Positions 35,984 to 45,000 of a stretch of DNA of 45,000 nt are shown piece after piece (positions within the stretch are counted from its first letter, which is position 1; each line of letters starts with the position of its first letter). This stretch comes from Chromera velia. Its lineage: Eukaryota > Sar > Chromeraceae. Location of the stretch: NCBI GenBank assembly GCA_018398765.1, contig JAHBMJ010005153.1, positions 1 through 45,000 on the forward strand, given 5' to 3'. The notes under the pieces were generated by a model, which saw nothing but the letters and a program-made list of their open reading frames with translations, made no database searches and was not told the DNA's origin. A program made the position numbers and the translations under genes.

Positions 35984-36347
35984 GGACTGGGAAGATGGAG
36001 TAGCAGATCCCTGCCTGAAAAGAAGGAAGGAAGAGAATTAATTCCGCTTGAATCCGCTTTCCCAATACAGGAGAACAAGAAGACAAATATAAATGTGTGT
36101 AAACATCCAAATATTTTCTTTTCATTCATTAAATTTTTTGAGACCTCTCTTCTCAAACTGTTTTTCTTTTTATACTGTGTGAGTCTGAGCATCTAGTCTT
36201 TGTGTAACTTGTTGCGGCGGTGGCGGAAGGTGACTGCATTTTTGAGTAGCCGATGTTTTGTTCTCTTATCACTTTTCATTCAGAGTTTTACTCTTTTTTT
36301 TGTTTGATTTCTTTTCTCTTTTTCTTTTCTTTCTGGCGCTCATGGAC

Positions 36348-37168
36348 CAGGGTTGCTTTTTCGTCCAGTAACGACCCCTCTCTACCGGTAATTACCGGAT
36401 TACTGGTAATGGACTCCGTTTACCTAAGTTTTACTGGAAAAAAATGAGGAGAAAATGAAGCTTCAAAAAAAAATTTCGCCTGCGGCGCAACTCCTATTCT
36501 TTAGTTTTAAAGACTTCTTTCAACGTTTTTGGCACTTTTAGGAATCGAACTAAGATTTAAACATGTTGTTTGTCTGCGCTTGTCTGCCTAGTTCGAAGGT
36601 CTATGAACCGGAAGCGGTAGTCGTTGCGGAGGTAAAGAGGCAGCTAGCAGGTGGCCTGGTCTTAAAACGTGAAAACCTCTTTTGAGAGGACGTGCTCACC
36701 TTCAAGATTGTCAGATTTGTTGCATCATACTTGCATAGTGCCTATAAATATAGCGTGGTAGCCTACAAGAGTGTTGGTGGAGGCGAGTTATACCGATTGT
36801 ATAGCGTTTTTGGTCGTCAACACGCTACTGAGATGCTATTGAGGCCAATAACAATCCGTCTTTTCACTTTTATCACTTAAAACAGCATGGCTGCCCTTTA
36901 ATGTCTCACTTAAACCATAGATAACTTAATTTACAACAGGTAAATCAGTGTCAAACCTAGTTAGACCATATAAATGAATAAACAAATAACTCAAAATACT
37001 TTAAAAAATGCTTATTATCATAAATAGATTTTTTAAACTATCGTTTTGAATTATACTTTATCTCTACAGCCTTTATCAAACTTTTTACCGGTGGCCGGCC
37101 ACTCTACCGGTAATTACCGGTTGACTGGTAATCAGCTCGCTTTACCACCAGAAAAGTCGGCAACCCTG
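36348..37168. mobile_element. hAT-like non-autonomous element (821 bp) with 8 bp target duplication
   Basis: The ends are CAGGGTTGC and its complement GCAACCCTG, in the style of hAT termini. The flanks TCATGGAC (36340-36347) and TCATAGAC (37169-37176) agree in seven of eight bases, which fits the 8 bp duplication of that superfamily. A palindromic subterminal motif accggtaattaccgg occurs near both ends, at 36384-36398 and 37106-37120. No transposase frame is present, so movement would need an enzyme supplied in trans. It is nested inside the larger inverted-repeat element, directly against the second 148 bp repeat copy. Confidence 0.7.
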
Positions 37169-37173
37169 TCATA

Positions 37174-37321
37174 GACTCGATGACTTCTATATAGGCTTTG
37201 TGGGGACTTCGAGTGCCTTAAGCTTCTGCACCCATCCTTAGATCCAAATCAGTCGATTTGTGAATATCCCTTTTCCACTTTGTTAGCAACGGATGGCCGG
37301 GGGGGGGATGAATATATGTAA
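37174..37321. repeat. 148 bp direct repeat, copy 2
   Basis: This copy lies between the right end of the hAT-like insertion and the right terminal inverted repeat of the large element. Copy 1 lies at 35836-35983 and is not followed by the inverted repeat. Confidence 0.92.
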
Positions 37322-37546
37322 AAACTAAGGTAAGGTGGAGGCTAGGGTGGAGGTATGTGTCAAGGTCTCATGATAAGTAAGTCTCTGTGGTCTGTGTTCA
37401 AGTCTGTACAGCTCCTAGAGAAGTCTGTAAAAGTAATAGTAATACTCTCAATCCGAAAGCAAAGCAATGAATCCAATTTTGCATGCTATCCAAAGCACAA
37501 TACGTAAATGATAAAACGATATGTCCATGCGATAATCGCTTGGCGC

Positions 37547-39312
37547 AGGGGAGTGGGAGTGCTGAAGAAAGAGGGCTAGGAGGAAAGAAAAGAACGAAAT
37601 GATTTAATAATTGAAAAGGTTTTCTTTTTTCTTCTTTATTCTTTTTACGTTGCCTGAACGTGCTTGGTGAAAGTTTCTTTTTTACATAGTATTACAGCAA
37701 AATTGCTTTCTTTTGCGTTTTCTCTTTGTTCCACCGTTTATCGCTCTCTCTTTCTCTCTCTCTCCTCCTTTTCTTTGCAGTTCTTGCTTTTTTCTTCTCT
37801 TTTCAAACAAGTTAACCTGAGCAGTAGATTGAGAAGGAGTCAGTGACACAGGGACGTGAGGGAATGGGGCGGATTGGAGAGAGAGGGGGGGGGAGATGGG
37901 GAAGAGAGAGAGGACACATCATACAAAAGGAACCGGAATAGAAAGATAGAAATGATAATGCATCATTCGTTTTTGCTTTCATTCGGCAGTTCTGTTTTTC
38001 TTCTGGATTCACTGCATAGAATTCACTGCATCTTATTTTTTTTTCAAAGATGTGCAGTCTGTGTGACATGTTTGACTCGACTGTCCGATTTGTGATTCGT
38101 TTTCTTTTCTCGGATTGCTCTTTATTCTAGCTGAACAGTGTCCTTTCACCTTTCGATGGTTGTTTCACTTCTTTTCTTTTTATAAAAGGTTTTCTTCTCA
38201 CATAATATACATGTCGATAGCAAAAGACAGACAAAAGATCAAAGAAAAGAAGAAAGCGCAACGTGACAAAGATTGAGAAGAAAAGATGTTCAATGACATT
38301 CAACTTTTTTTTTTTTTTTTTGGCGACCAATTTAAATTTTGGTTTGCTTTAATTCTGCAAGAGGAAAGCAAGTGATGCACGTAAGTCATCTGTTATCGCT
38401 TCCGCACTCTGACTGATTTATCTTATTTAATACAAGTTATTTTCATTCGTTCATTCATTGATTCATTCATTCATTCATCAATCCAGGTTTTTTCATCTGC
38501 ATTCAGGAGTTAATCATATTTTGATTAATTCCATAAGTCTGTTTCCTTTTCAGACTGAATTGATTTGTAGTACAAACTTTGTGAAAGAAAATGACGGGAA
38601 TACCGGTCCCGGCCTTTTTATTCGTTCCTTCGCCCCAAGCCAGAGAAAGGAGCGACGCGCACGAGGCGGCCCATCCACACGGGGTGGCGGGGCACCTGCG
38701 ACAGAGGTGTGCATGTTATGAGTTCCATGGTATGGCCTGCATGCACTTTGGCATTAGAAATACACCCGAGGCACTCACCGTGGTGGTGTGTGCTCCAGGC
38801 TTTCATATGGGATTCAATTAGGCCGATGGTGCGGTTATACCATCGGAGGCTTCAGAATTAATCATTAATCCTATCCTATCCTATCCTATCCTAATTCTAG
38901 TCCCAAATTAATTTCCAGATAGTCAGACAGACGTCCACGGCGGTTACCGTCCGTCTAAATGAGAGACATGACCTAGGGATTGACAGAGCTTCATGTGTAG
39001 GATCTATACTGTGCCTTATGTGTCTTTGTGGTTCTCTTGTACTCTGAGTAATGCACGAGGCCACCAGCAGGAGCATACTGTGGACTGTGGGGGTTTATAG
39101 ATTTTCTGTCTGATGAAGAGACTGATCAGATATTTATTTCGGATTATCTGTATCGGTCTAGACGAGTACGTTAGGGTGACGTATTCGCTGTGGTCCTCTA
39201 ATAGGAGAGGGCCAAGAATTCGGAAGTATGACAGTTTGAAGAGTCCTCTGGATAGGCTAGAGGATCGATACGGGAGGGCCCATAGGATTCCACTGGAGGA
39301 ATCTCAAGAGAG
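37547..39312. other. Spacer with no supported coding gene
   Basis: AT-rich and pyrimidine-rich sequence with (CATT)n near 38448-38478 and five CCTAT units at 38868-38892. A perfect 8-base inverted repeat (ccgatggt / accatcgg) lies just before the latter, at about 38822-38845. The final 200 bases are probably transcribed as the leader of the next gene, because a GTGAGA donor at 39313 pairs well with the acceptor at 39415. Confidence 0.5.
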
Positions 39313-39425
39313 GTGAGACTCTTAGACTACTTTTCACTGGTGCCGTCACTGAGGGAGTCTTCCGTTGTTATTCTGACAACATTCCCCTTGTTGTATTCCC
39401 GATTCCCTACTGCAGGTGACTTACC

Positions 39426-40448
39426 ATGGGTCCCAAAAAGGACGCTCCTCACGGGTGCGTCGCGATCAAGGGTATGGAGGCGAAGACCGTGGGCGTCTTC
39501 GGCCTCACGGACAATGCGGACATCATCGAGTGGGTACGGCAATATACAGATGCTGTTGCCATTCTCAGGGACTCGGATGAGTGGTGCGGCGGGCTTACCC
39601 TCACTAACAGGAACAACGTGGGGGTCAACGTCAAGCACTACGTCGTAAGGACCGAGGTGGAAGTGCTGGAGAAGGTGGTAGAACGGGTGCCCCACCTCAG
39701 CTCGGAAATCTCTGAGCAGCTCCGGATTTTCTACAGGCACGTTGTGGACTGTGTCTCTCCGCCCGATGCAGATTGGATAAAGAGATATCTGCAGCGGACC
39801 GACGTCCTGAGAATGGGTAAGGCGAGGATCATAGAAATCAGGGAGCTTCTCTCACGCCGAGAGGAGGAGAGAATCTCTGGTCCCCAGTTGAAGTCTCTGA
39901 ACGAGCAGATCCTCTGCTTGCAGACTCTGAAGGAACCCTCCTCCCTCTCCCTGTCTCGCCCTGTTATGTTTTTTTCAGGTGGGGAGCTCCATGGGGGAGC
40001 CTCAATAGAGACGAAAGTGAAGACGGAGGAGAAGACAGGAGCGATACCAGACACCTCCCGTCAGATGTCCATCCCCATGTCCAGTGAGCAGCATCCGGCC
40101 TCTGATGAGCAGGACCGCCGTAGCAGTAGCAGTAGCAGTTCCAGTGGGGGGGTGCAGGTGGTCGGTGTGCGACCTGACACCAGATCGGCTGAGTCGGCTC
40201 TGCATGCATGCATGCCAGCATCAGCTGCAACACCGTGCAACACTATAGAACACTGTAGGTGTTCTGCATGCAGGTATTCTATATATACGCGTTCAGATGA
40301 AGATCGATCGACATATGAATGCATGGCATGCATGAACACAGAATTCACTGCGATATTAATAGCTGTTGAATTGAATTTGGAAGTGTCGCTTGACAACTGG
40401 GACCTAGCTGCAGCGTGCTGGTTCAACAGATTGCTTGCTGATTTCTAG
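39426..40448 (+). CDS. Hypothetical protein, up to 340 aa
   Basis: An open frame begins at an ATG in strong context (accATGGG) ten bases after a TGCAG acceptor at 39415. An in-frame stop overlaps the junction, so the upstream exon ending at 39312 would be untranslated leader and the intron 39313-39415. Residues 1-175 have balanced composition (GPKKDAPHGCVAIKG, ADIIEWVRQYTDAVAILRDS) and look truly coding, with a helical, charged part near 140-175. The following part is Ser-rich with a run of eight Ser near residue 238. The last 80 residues cross CATG repeats and may be intron, with possible donors at 40256 and 40271. I do not recognise the family and propose no function. It could be the first gene or exon set of the group to its right. 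Confidence 0.5.
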   Translation: MGPKKDAPHGCVAIKGMEAKTVGVFGLTDNADIIEWVRQYTDAVAILRDSDEWCGGLTLTNRNNVGVNVKHYVVRTEVEVLEKVVERVPHLSSEISEQLRIFYRHVVDCVSPPDADWIKRYLQRTDVLRMGKARIIEIRELLSRREEERISGPQLKSLNEQILCLQTLKEPSSLSLSRPVMFFSGGELHGGASIETKVKTEEKTGAIPDTSRQMSIPMSSEQHPASDEQDRRSSSSSSSSGGVQVVGVRPDTRSAESALHACMPASAATPCNTIEHCRCSACRYSIYTRSDEDRSTYECMACMNTEFTAILIAVELNLEVSLDNWDLAAACWFNRLLADF

Positions 40449-40531
40449 AATCTGTTCACGTGCACCGCTGACTGATCTTTGGAACTACCTCAACACTGAG
40501 AGCAGAATTAAAGGCTGTTTGTTTCCTTTGA

Positions 40532-40855
40532 ATGAGTTTCTTCCGCTTTTGGCGTTACTTAAACGCCTATTCGATCGGCAAGATGTCGGTACACCATAAC
40601 AAAATCTTCGAAAACCTGTTTAGCGATTCAACCAAAGCCCGCGAGAACATGAAGATCAAAATTCCGCTGTGTGATTTCGTGCCGTTCAAAGGTGTTAATT
40701 CGACGAAACCGCCCGTGGATTCCTTCACTGACTTTTTCCGAAAGGCCCTTGAGAGCCGTCCAGCGAGAAAGGCTATCCGACATTTCTTCAAGAGTGCAAA
40801 GGGAAAGGCTGCGTTAACTTCTGACCATGAACTGGCTGGCAAGGCCTTCTTCTAG
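40532..40855 (+). CDS. Hypothetical protein or exon, 107 aa
   Basis: An open frame starting at 40532 has protein-like composition: aromatic and basic, with FTDFFRKALESRPARKAIRHF near its middle. It is not recognised. It overlaps the next frame by 29 bases on the same strand, which is unusual for separate nuclear genes and hints at splicing between them. A GTGTTA donor at 40692 and an acceptor ending at 40890 would join the frames in phase. That would discard about 54 codons that look coding, so the true structure is open. It may also be a remnant of an inserted virus-like or mobile sequence. Confidence 0.4.
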   Translation: MSFFRFWRYLNAYSIGKMSVHHNKIFENLFSDSTKARENMKIKIPLCDFVPFKGVNSTKPPVDSFTDFFRKALESRPARKAIRHFFKSAKGKAALTSDHELAGKAFF

Positions 40856-41743
40856 TGGATCACGGCAAAGGAGAATGTTCACTTCTTTAGGGGCGCGACT
40901 GCTCTTGCTGTACGTCTTGCTGGCATGCAAACCTGCCGAACCCGGTTTTGTTTTCATTATCAAACCAACTGATTTCCTCTGGCTCGATTCGTTCTTGCAA
41001 CTCGCTGACAAAATGGGAATCAAAACGACTTTCGGCAACAACGAAGACTCTCAGAGAAAGCGCAGCGAGCAGATACAGAAAATTTTGGAATTCTCCGTTC
41101 CAGCACGTGGGAGGCCTGGACTCCGACCAAAACCAGCAGTTACTCTCCGCGACAAAGAATTCGCCTTTGCAGAGGAGTTGGCAACGTGGAGCAAGGCGTG
41201 GCTTTGTAAGGTGTCAGAGCTCCTGCAGTCCCTTTCCCCCGCGAGCGAGCACGGCTCTTCGATCGAATCAAAGTCCTCAACGAACAGTCCCCAAGCTAGA
41301 CAGGATGACAACATCCAGGTAGAAAGCGTTTTGTGCCACAGTTTTTGTGCTGCCGTACACAAAGCTCTCACACGTCTGTCTCTTTTGCATCAATCATTGT
41401 GTAGCCAATGGTTATGGACGCCGAGAACCCTGCTCCTGAGCCCCAAGTTGATCAAGCAGCTACCTCAATTTAGGCAATGGTTATAGACGCCGAGAACCCT
41501 GCTTCTGAGCCCCAAATTAATCAAGCGGCTGCCTCCACTCCCGTGCGCAGAGTCCGTGAAACGGTGCCCACGGCGATTTATGATCGGCTGCTCCAAAAGC
41601 ATCGACGGCTTTTGGATTCGTATGCAAGAGAGCTGACTGGTTTGAAAACGCAAGCCAACGCTCTTGTGACGGCTACCCAGACACTGGCTGCAGCGATTCA
41701 GAGCGAGCAAGATCGAATCGAAGCAGCTCGTGAGGAGCCATAA
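40827..41743 (+). CDS. Hypothetical protein with alternative C-terminus (186 or 253 aa)
   Basis: Exon 1 runs from ATG 40827 to 41318; a later Met at 40875 would give a hydrophobic, signal-like N-terminus (LGARLLLLYVLLACKPA). A GTAGAA donor follows at 41319. Two acceptors are possible, at 41404 and 41473, both in phase 0. The first gives a 22-residue tail ending in TAG at 41471-41473. The second uses that same TAG as its acceptor and gives an 89-residue tail ending at 41743, whose last 60 residues look like a coiled coil (RLLQKHRRLLDSYARELTG). Both tails start with closely similar MDAENPAPEPQ-type sequence because exon and acceptor are duplicated. Unspliced reading stops at 41486. The family is unknown. 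The alternative structure is inferred from phase and splice signals only. Confidence 0.5.
41402..41535. repeat. 69 bp tandem duplication spanning a splice acceptor
   Basis: Copy 1 (41402-41466) and copy 2 (41471-41535) are offset by exactly 69 bases, or 23 codons. Each begins with TAG serving as acceptor and continues into the terminal exon. Most differences in the first 60 bases are transitions. In copy 1 the frame ends at the TAG that opens copy 2. Confidence 0.88.
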
Positions 41744-42421
41744 GTGCTGAAAGGGTCGACTCAGCACTGTTGATGCTCCGAACAAGGGCTTCGTTTGCAG
41801 AGTTTTTGACAAGTTACTCGATCAGAAATGCTTCACGCAATAGAGTGGCCTTCAATGCTCTCCAGTTAAGCGGATCTCCTCAATCGACTTATTTTTCTCT
41901 TCGTTTCCGTGGCGTCAAAATGAGGCCGTTAATGTTGGTCATGTTAAACTCCTTGATGGAAAGTATACTGAGTACAGTGGATGATCAGCTATATGCCTTA
42001 ATTGTATTTAAAATTAATAAATTCACATTTAAACTTTGAATTTAATTTTCCTGTATTTTAATGTACTTTACATGTAAAATTATTCTTTTTTATAGCTAGC
42101 TTACTGAAAGTTTATTCTCTAAAAAACTTCTTTATTTTATACTTTAGTCATTGTCTGACTCATTGACTCATTAATTGTATAATAAATGTTTTATACAATT
42201 AAAAAGATTAAATATGATACTAAAGATAGACTTAGAGCATGATAGCCAGTATGTGTATAAAATTACATTATAAATGCAATATGAGCATTGCGATAAGCTC
42301 CGTGCTCAATAGACCTGGTCAGGTAAAATAGGAGTGAAATATAACTATTAAAAGCAGAAGGGATATGTGGTGTCAGGTATTAATTAATGCTAGCAAGCTT
42401 GTAAAATGTTATGGAAGATCA

Positions 42422-43020
42422 CTAGGCTGCCTCTAGGCGACGCACAGTGGTAAAAAAAAAAAAATAGACCTTTCCAGATTTTTTTTTTCTTTTTTTCTAC
42501 GAAGGATTTCCTAGAGCACCTCTAGGAGCACCTAGAGGAGCACCTTTTAGAAGTACTTTTAAACTAACTTCCTCGCGAACTTATTACTCAACTCAAAGTT
42601 TTAAACATCTTTCAACCCTAGTTTCAACCCTAGTTACAGGGACAAAGGTGAGCAGGCAGGCGAAGGGAAAAGGGGGCTCTCTTTTGTCCTATGCAAAGAG
42701 TGACAAGAAGGATGGATGCATGGATGCAAACAGAAGAGCAGACAAAGGAGAGGTTCTTTGACTGGCTCTTTGACAATATCTAGGACGATATACATTTTGA
42801 AGCTCTAGTCGAAGCTAGTTTTGGTCAATCTTTTTAAACGTCTACCAAGCTAAAAGTGAAACTGGGATCCTAGATATGATTCAAACTCTAGTTGAAGCTA
42901 GTCATTTGACCTCTATTTTTTTTTACATGTACAATAAAATTTTAAATTAAAAAAAAAAAAGAATAGACGTTTTCAGATTTTTTTTTTTTTTACCACTGTG
43001 CGTCGCCTAGGGCTGCCTAG
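42422..43020. mobile_element. Miniature inverted-repeat element B (599 bp)
   Basis: The left end ctaggctgcctctaggcgac, running on into gcacagtggt and an A-run, is matched by the inverted right end ending at 43020. The terminal inverted repeats are about 38 bp with two visible mismatches. Next to each end lies A-run, then a short block (atagacctttccaga or atagacgttttcaga), then T-run, exactly the plan of the element at 23735-23960. The terminal core ctaggcgacgcaca is close to that element's ctaagcgccgcaca. The interior has no coding frame; it holds two copies of an agctagt-containing motif and microsatellite scraps. Confidence 0.75.
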
Positions 43021-43208
43021 CTAAGGCTAGCTTTAGCTGGAGCGTTAAACCCCTTTGCAGTATATACTTGTATCGTCTTTGCCCCATAAAATAATACAAA
43101 AGGAAACTGGACACCCATGTAGATCCCAATCATGTGTATAACGGTTTAATTGAAATGCTGCAGACGATGAATACTATATATTGAAGAGGCGGTGCAGAGT
43201 CAGTTGTT

Positions 43209-43793
43209 TTACTGCAACGGTTTCAAATCTTTGGAAAAGTATTTTAAACACCACTCTTGGAACATGCAGTCTCTGCAGAAATTTTGGTGTCTGCCATGTA
43301 TGCAAAGACCTTTGCCCCCGCACTTTTTATAGTAACGTCGCAATTGATGGTATTCACAGATCCCTTTCCCTCCATAATCCTTACATTCATATCTTTGGTG
43401 ACCATACACGTATACGTGACTACCTTTATATTGCACATTTTTATATAAATACTTCTGCCAACCGTGCATATAAATACTGTTTCCTGCACATTCTTTGCAG
43501 TCCGATTTGCGGTGTTTGTGAGCACACGTACCCTTTCTATCGCATTGCATACAATAGTAAGGATTTCAACTGTGCAGACATTTTCTTAGACATTTTCTTT
43601 TTCTCTGTTTGCATGGCAACTTCTTGTTTGGTATGACAGTATTCATACATGATACCAGAAGAGTATCAGATGGCAGCTTTACGGGAGGACTGAGGGGTAG
43701 AACAGCAGAAGGGAGCGTATATTTGCTAGAAAACGACTTATAAACAGAATCTTCTTCCATCGCGAAACATGCGTTTCTTTCTGTTTTGGTCAT
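43209..43793 (-). pseudogene. Decayed Cys/His-repeat protein gene
   Basis: On the minus strand one frame runs from Met at 43793 to a stop at 43209, broken once by TGA at 43568-43566. The distal 113 codons (from Met 43550) hold five units of 18-19 residues of the type xCxHGRxxxxCKxCGGK, for example GTCAHKHRKSDCKECAGN and GLCIHGRHQNFCRDC. Such short Cys/His repeats are known from algal, oomycete and large-virus proteins and are thought to bind metal; function is unknown. Units 2 and 3 have lost several Cys, often to Tyr (TGY to TAY). Stop codon, Cys loss and AT-rich codon use together suggest decay. An intron removing the stop is possible, but I found no good acceptor. Confidence 0.6.
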
Positions 43794-43932
43794 AATTGAG
43801 TAGAAAAGATGTGGTCAATACCAGTAAAGTTAAAGGGAGCATATATTTGTTAGAAAACGATTTACAAACATAATCTTCTTCCATCATAGAACACGTGTTT
43901 CTTTCTGTTTCGGTCATTAAGTAGAAGAGATG
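43711..43932. repeat. Tandem duplication of about 100 bp (period 124)
   Basis: 43711-43810 and 43835-43932 are homologous, both starting gggagc and containing the N-terminal codons of the Cys/His-repeat frame on the minus strand (MTKTERNACFAMEED and MTETERNTCSMMEED). I count about 12 substitutions, 11 of them transitions. A short third piece (gtggtcaatacc) recurs near 44046. Confidence 0.85.
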
Positions 43933-45000
43933 ATTGAAGGTTTTTTCATATAAAATTATTATGCTGCGTCCCCATATATGAGAGGCGGATCTAATCTAGT
44001 TTGTCGATTTGTTCCATCCTACAACTACCAGCGATGAAAGAGACGTGGTCAATACCCACAGTCAGAAGATACTAACAAAGTAAAATTTTGGTGTTGTCGA
44101 TGGCCTCAACTCCCTGAGTAACTGTGTTTCTAAGAGTTTTATTGCAGCTGCAAAGATGCATGCCCACACGGTGCGGGCACTCCACTCATATGTGTATAAA
44201 GTTTGAGGGCGTTTCGTCACGTTTCCTTTAAAGTTATTTTTATGAAGTAATTTTTATGAAGTTATTTCAATGAAGTTTTTATGAGGTTTCTTATTTTTTT
44301 GAAGTCATAAAATGAAGAAAAACTGCTAGTTAAAAGCTAAAAATGAGTGGTTAAAAAAAACAATTTGCCTGCGGCGCCTTCATTTCTTCTTTTTTATCCA
44401 ATATGTATAAAATAAATATACTGAAACACAAAAGATATCAAAATATAATGAAGAAACATCATTTAAAAAGGTATTTTTTCTTTATAAAACATATATTTTA
44501 CACCTGTAATAACATGATTTTCCTTATTTTTTTGAAGTTTGCTTATTTTTGTGAAGTTTTGACACAGTTTCTTATTTTTGTAAAGTTAAACTTCATGACT
44601 GGGGTGCCCGCGCCACACGGGAATTCATACCAAACACAGGTTTCGGGACAATCTCGCAGAACATTTCTGTTAATTTTCTGTACGAGCTGGTTGTGGCTGG
44701 TTGATAGCCTAAGGAGAGACAGGCTTGTTAAATGGGGGCATATGGTAGAAAAGAATGGACATAACAGCACATATAAAACTGGATATACATAGAAGAAGCA
44801 GTACGTCCAAGAGATGTGAATTGTGTTCACATAATAATTAGTACTTTGCTCAGTAGAGAAAAAGGCGTATCATCTTTAGAACCATGCAATAAAAACTATG
44901 ATTCAGAATAGAGATGATGGAAAGGAATCAAGAATGGAAAAGATACATTAATACTAAACAGGGAGGACAATTAAAAGACGTAATATCAGGAAACGAACCG
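43933..45000. other. AT-rich right end of the window, no gene supported
   Basis: The motif ttttttatgaagt and variants repeats at 44230-44310, and ttatttttttgaagt variants return at 44525-44595, bracketing an AT-rich block. The sequence cctgcggcgc at 44368-44377 matches 36479-36488 with similar A-rich flank. Two opposing frames near 44403-44830 are not recognised. A mobile-element remnant is plausible but unproven. Confidence 0.45.

Larger units (their letters stand above)
34499..37546. mobile_element. 3 kb element with about 220 bp terminal inverted repeats
   Basis: Bases 34499-34714 and 37321-37546 match as inverted complements over nearly their whole length, both ending outward in gcgccaagcgattatcg. 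About 21 substitutions are visible in roughly 200 aligned bases, and one arm has a 10 bp internal duplication. The interior lacks an intact transposase. Frames near 34780-35035 read about 85 codons of hydrophobic sequence that I do not recognise, so it may be decayed coding. An hAT-like insertion (36348-37168) and a 148 bp direct duplication lie inside. No clear target duplication flanks the outer ends, so the exact borders are uncertain. Confidence 0.75.

Noticed and set aside
43181-43636. 151-codon plus frame opposite the Cys/His-repeat gene
   Set aside because: The minus strand has the periodic Cys/His pattern; the plus frame is its antisense shadow.
44403-44830. Opposing 129- and 95-codon frames suspected as a retroelement fragment
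   Set aside because: No reverse transcriptase, endonuclease or integrase motif could be identified with confidence.

Overview
The window is nuclear DNA of a eukaryote. Four spliced protein genes can be assembled exon by exon, with GT-AG introns of about 90 to 1,000 bases that usually end in TGCAG. Long intergenic and intronic tracts of di-, tetra- and pentanucleotide repeats and several non-autonomous transposon-like elements fill the rest. Isocitrate lyase and malate synthase both end in peroxisomal targeting tripeptides, and the sequence is full of (CA)n, (GA)n, (TTTC)n, (ACTG)n and (CATG)n. This fits a unicellular alga or protist with glyoxysome-type peroxisomes. A chromerid alveolate such as Chromera is my best guess, but that is inference from style and not proven.

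Layout. 1-2416: minus-strand acireductone dioxygenase of the methionine salvage pathway. Six exons are visible, and the C-terminal exon lies to the left of the window or was not found. 2417-7273: no convincing gene; it holds a candidate inverted-repeat element (3677-4903) and a 38-39 bp minisatellite (about 5200-6285). 7274-10522: plus-strand ankyrin-repeat protein of six exons, including an 18-base micro-exon. 10523-25527: a 15 kb low-complexity tract with no gene I can support, containing one AT-rich island with a miniature inverted-repeat element (23735-23960). 25528-29496 (minus) and 30182-32824 (plus): malate synthase and isocitrate lyase, head to head across a 685-base shared promoter with two TGACGTCA palindromes. 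34499-37546: a 3 kb element with about 220 bp terminal inverted repeats, carrying a nested hAT-like insertion. 39313-41743: unrecognised plus-strand genes, one with duplicated tandem splice acceptors. 42422-43020: a second miniature element related to the first. 43209-43793: a decayed Cys/His-repeat gene on the minus strand.

How the genes work together. Isocitrate lyase splits isocitrate to succinate and glyoxylate, and malate synthase condenses glyoxylate with acetyl-CoA. Together they are the glyoxylate bypass, apparently placed in one compartment and probably driven from one promoter region. The other genes have no evident pathway link to them.

The most interesting signals are: the shared glyoxylate promoter; duplicated splice acceptors where a stop codon doubles as the second acceptor; divergence between repeat copies made almost only of transitions; a miniature element family with A-tract/T-tract ends; and frequent GTCNGT splice donors.
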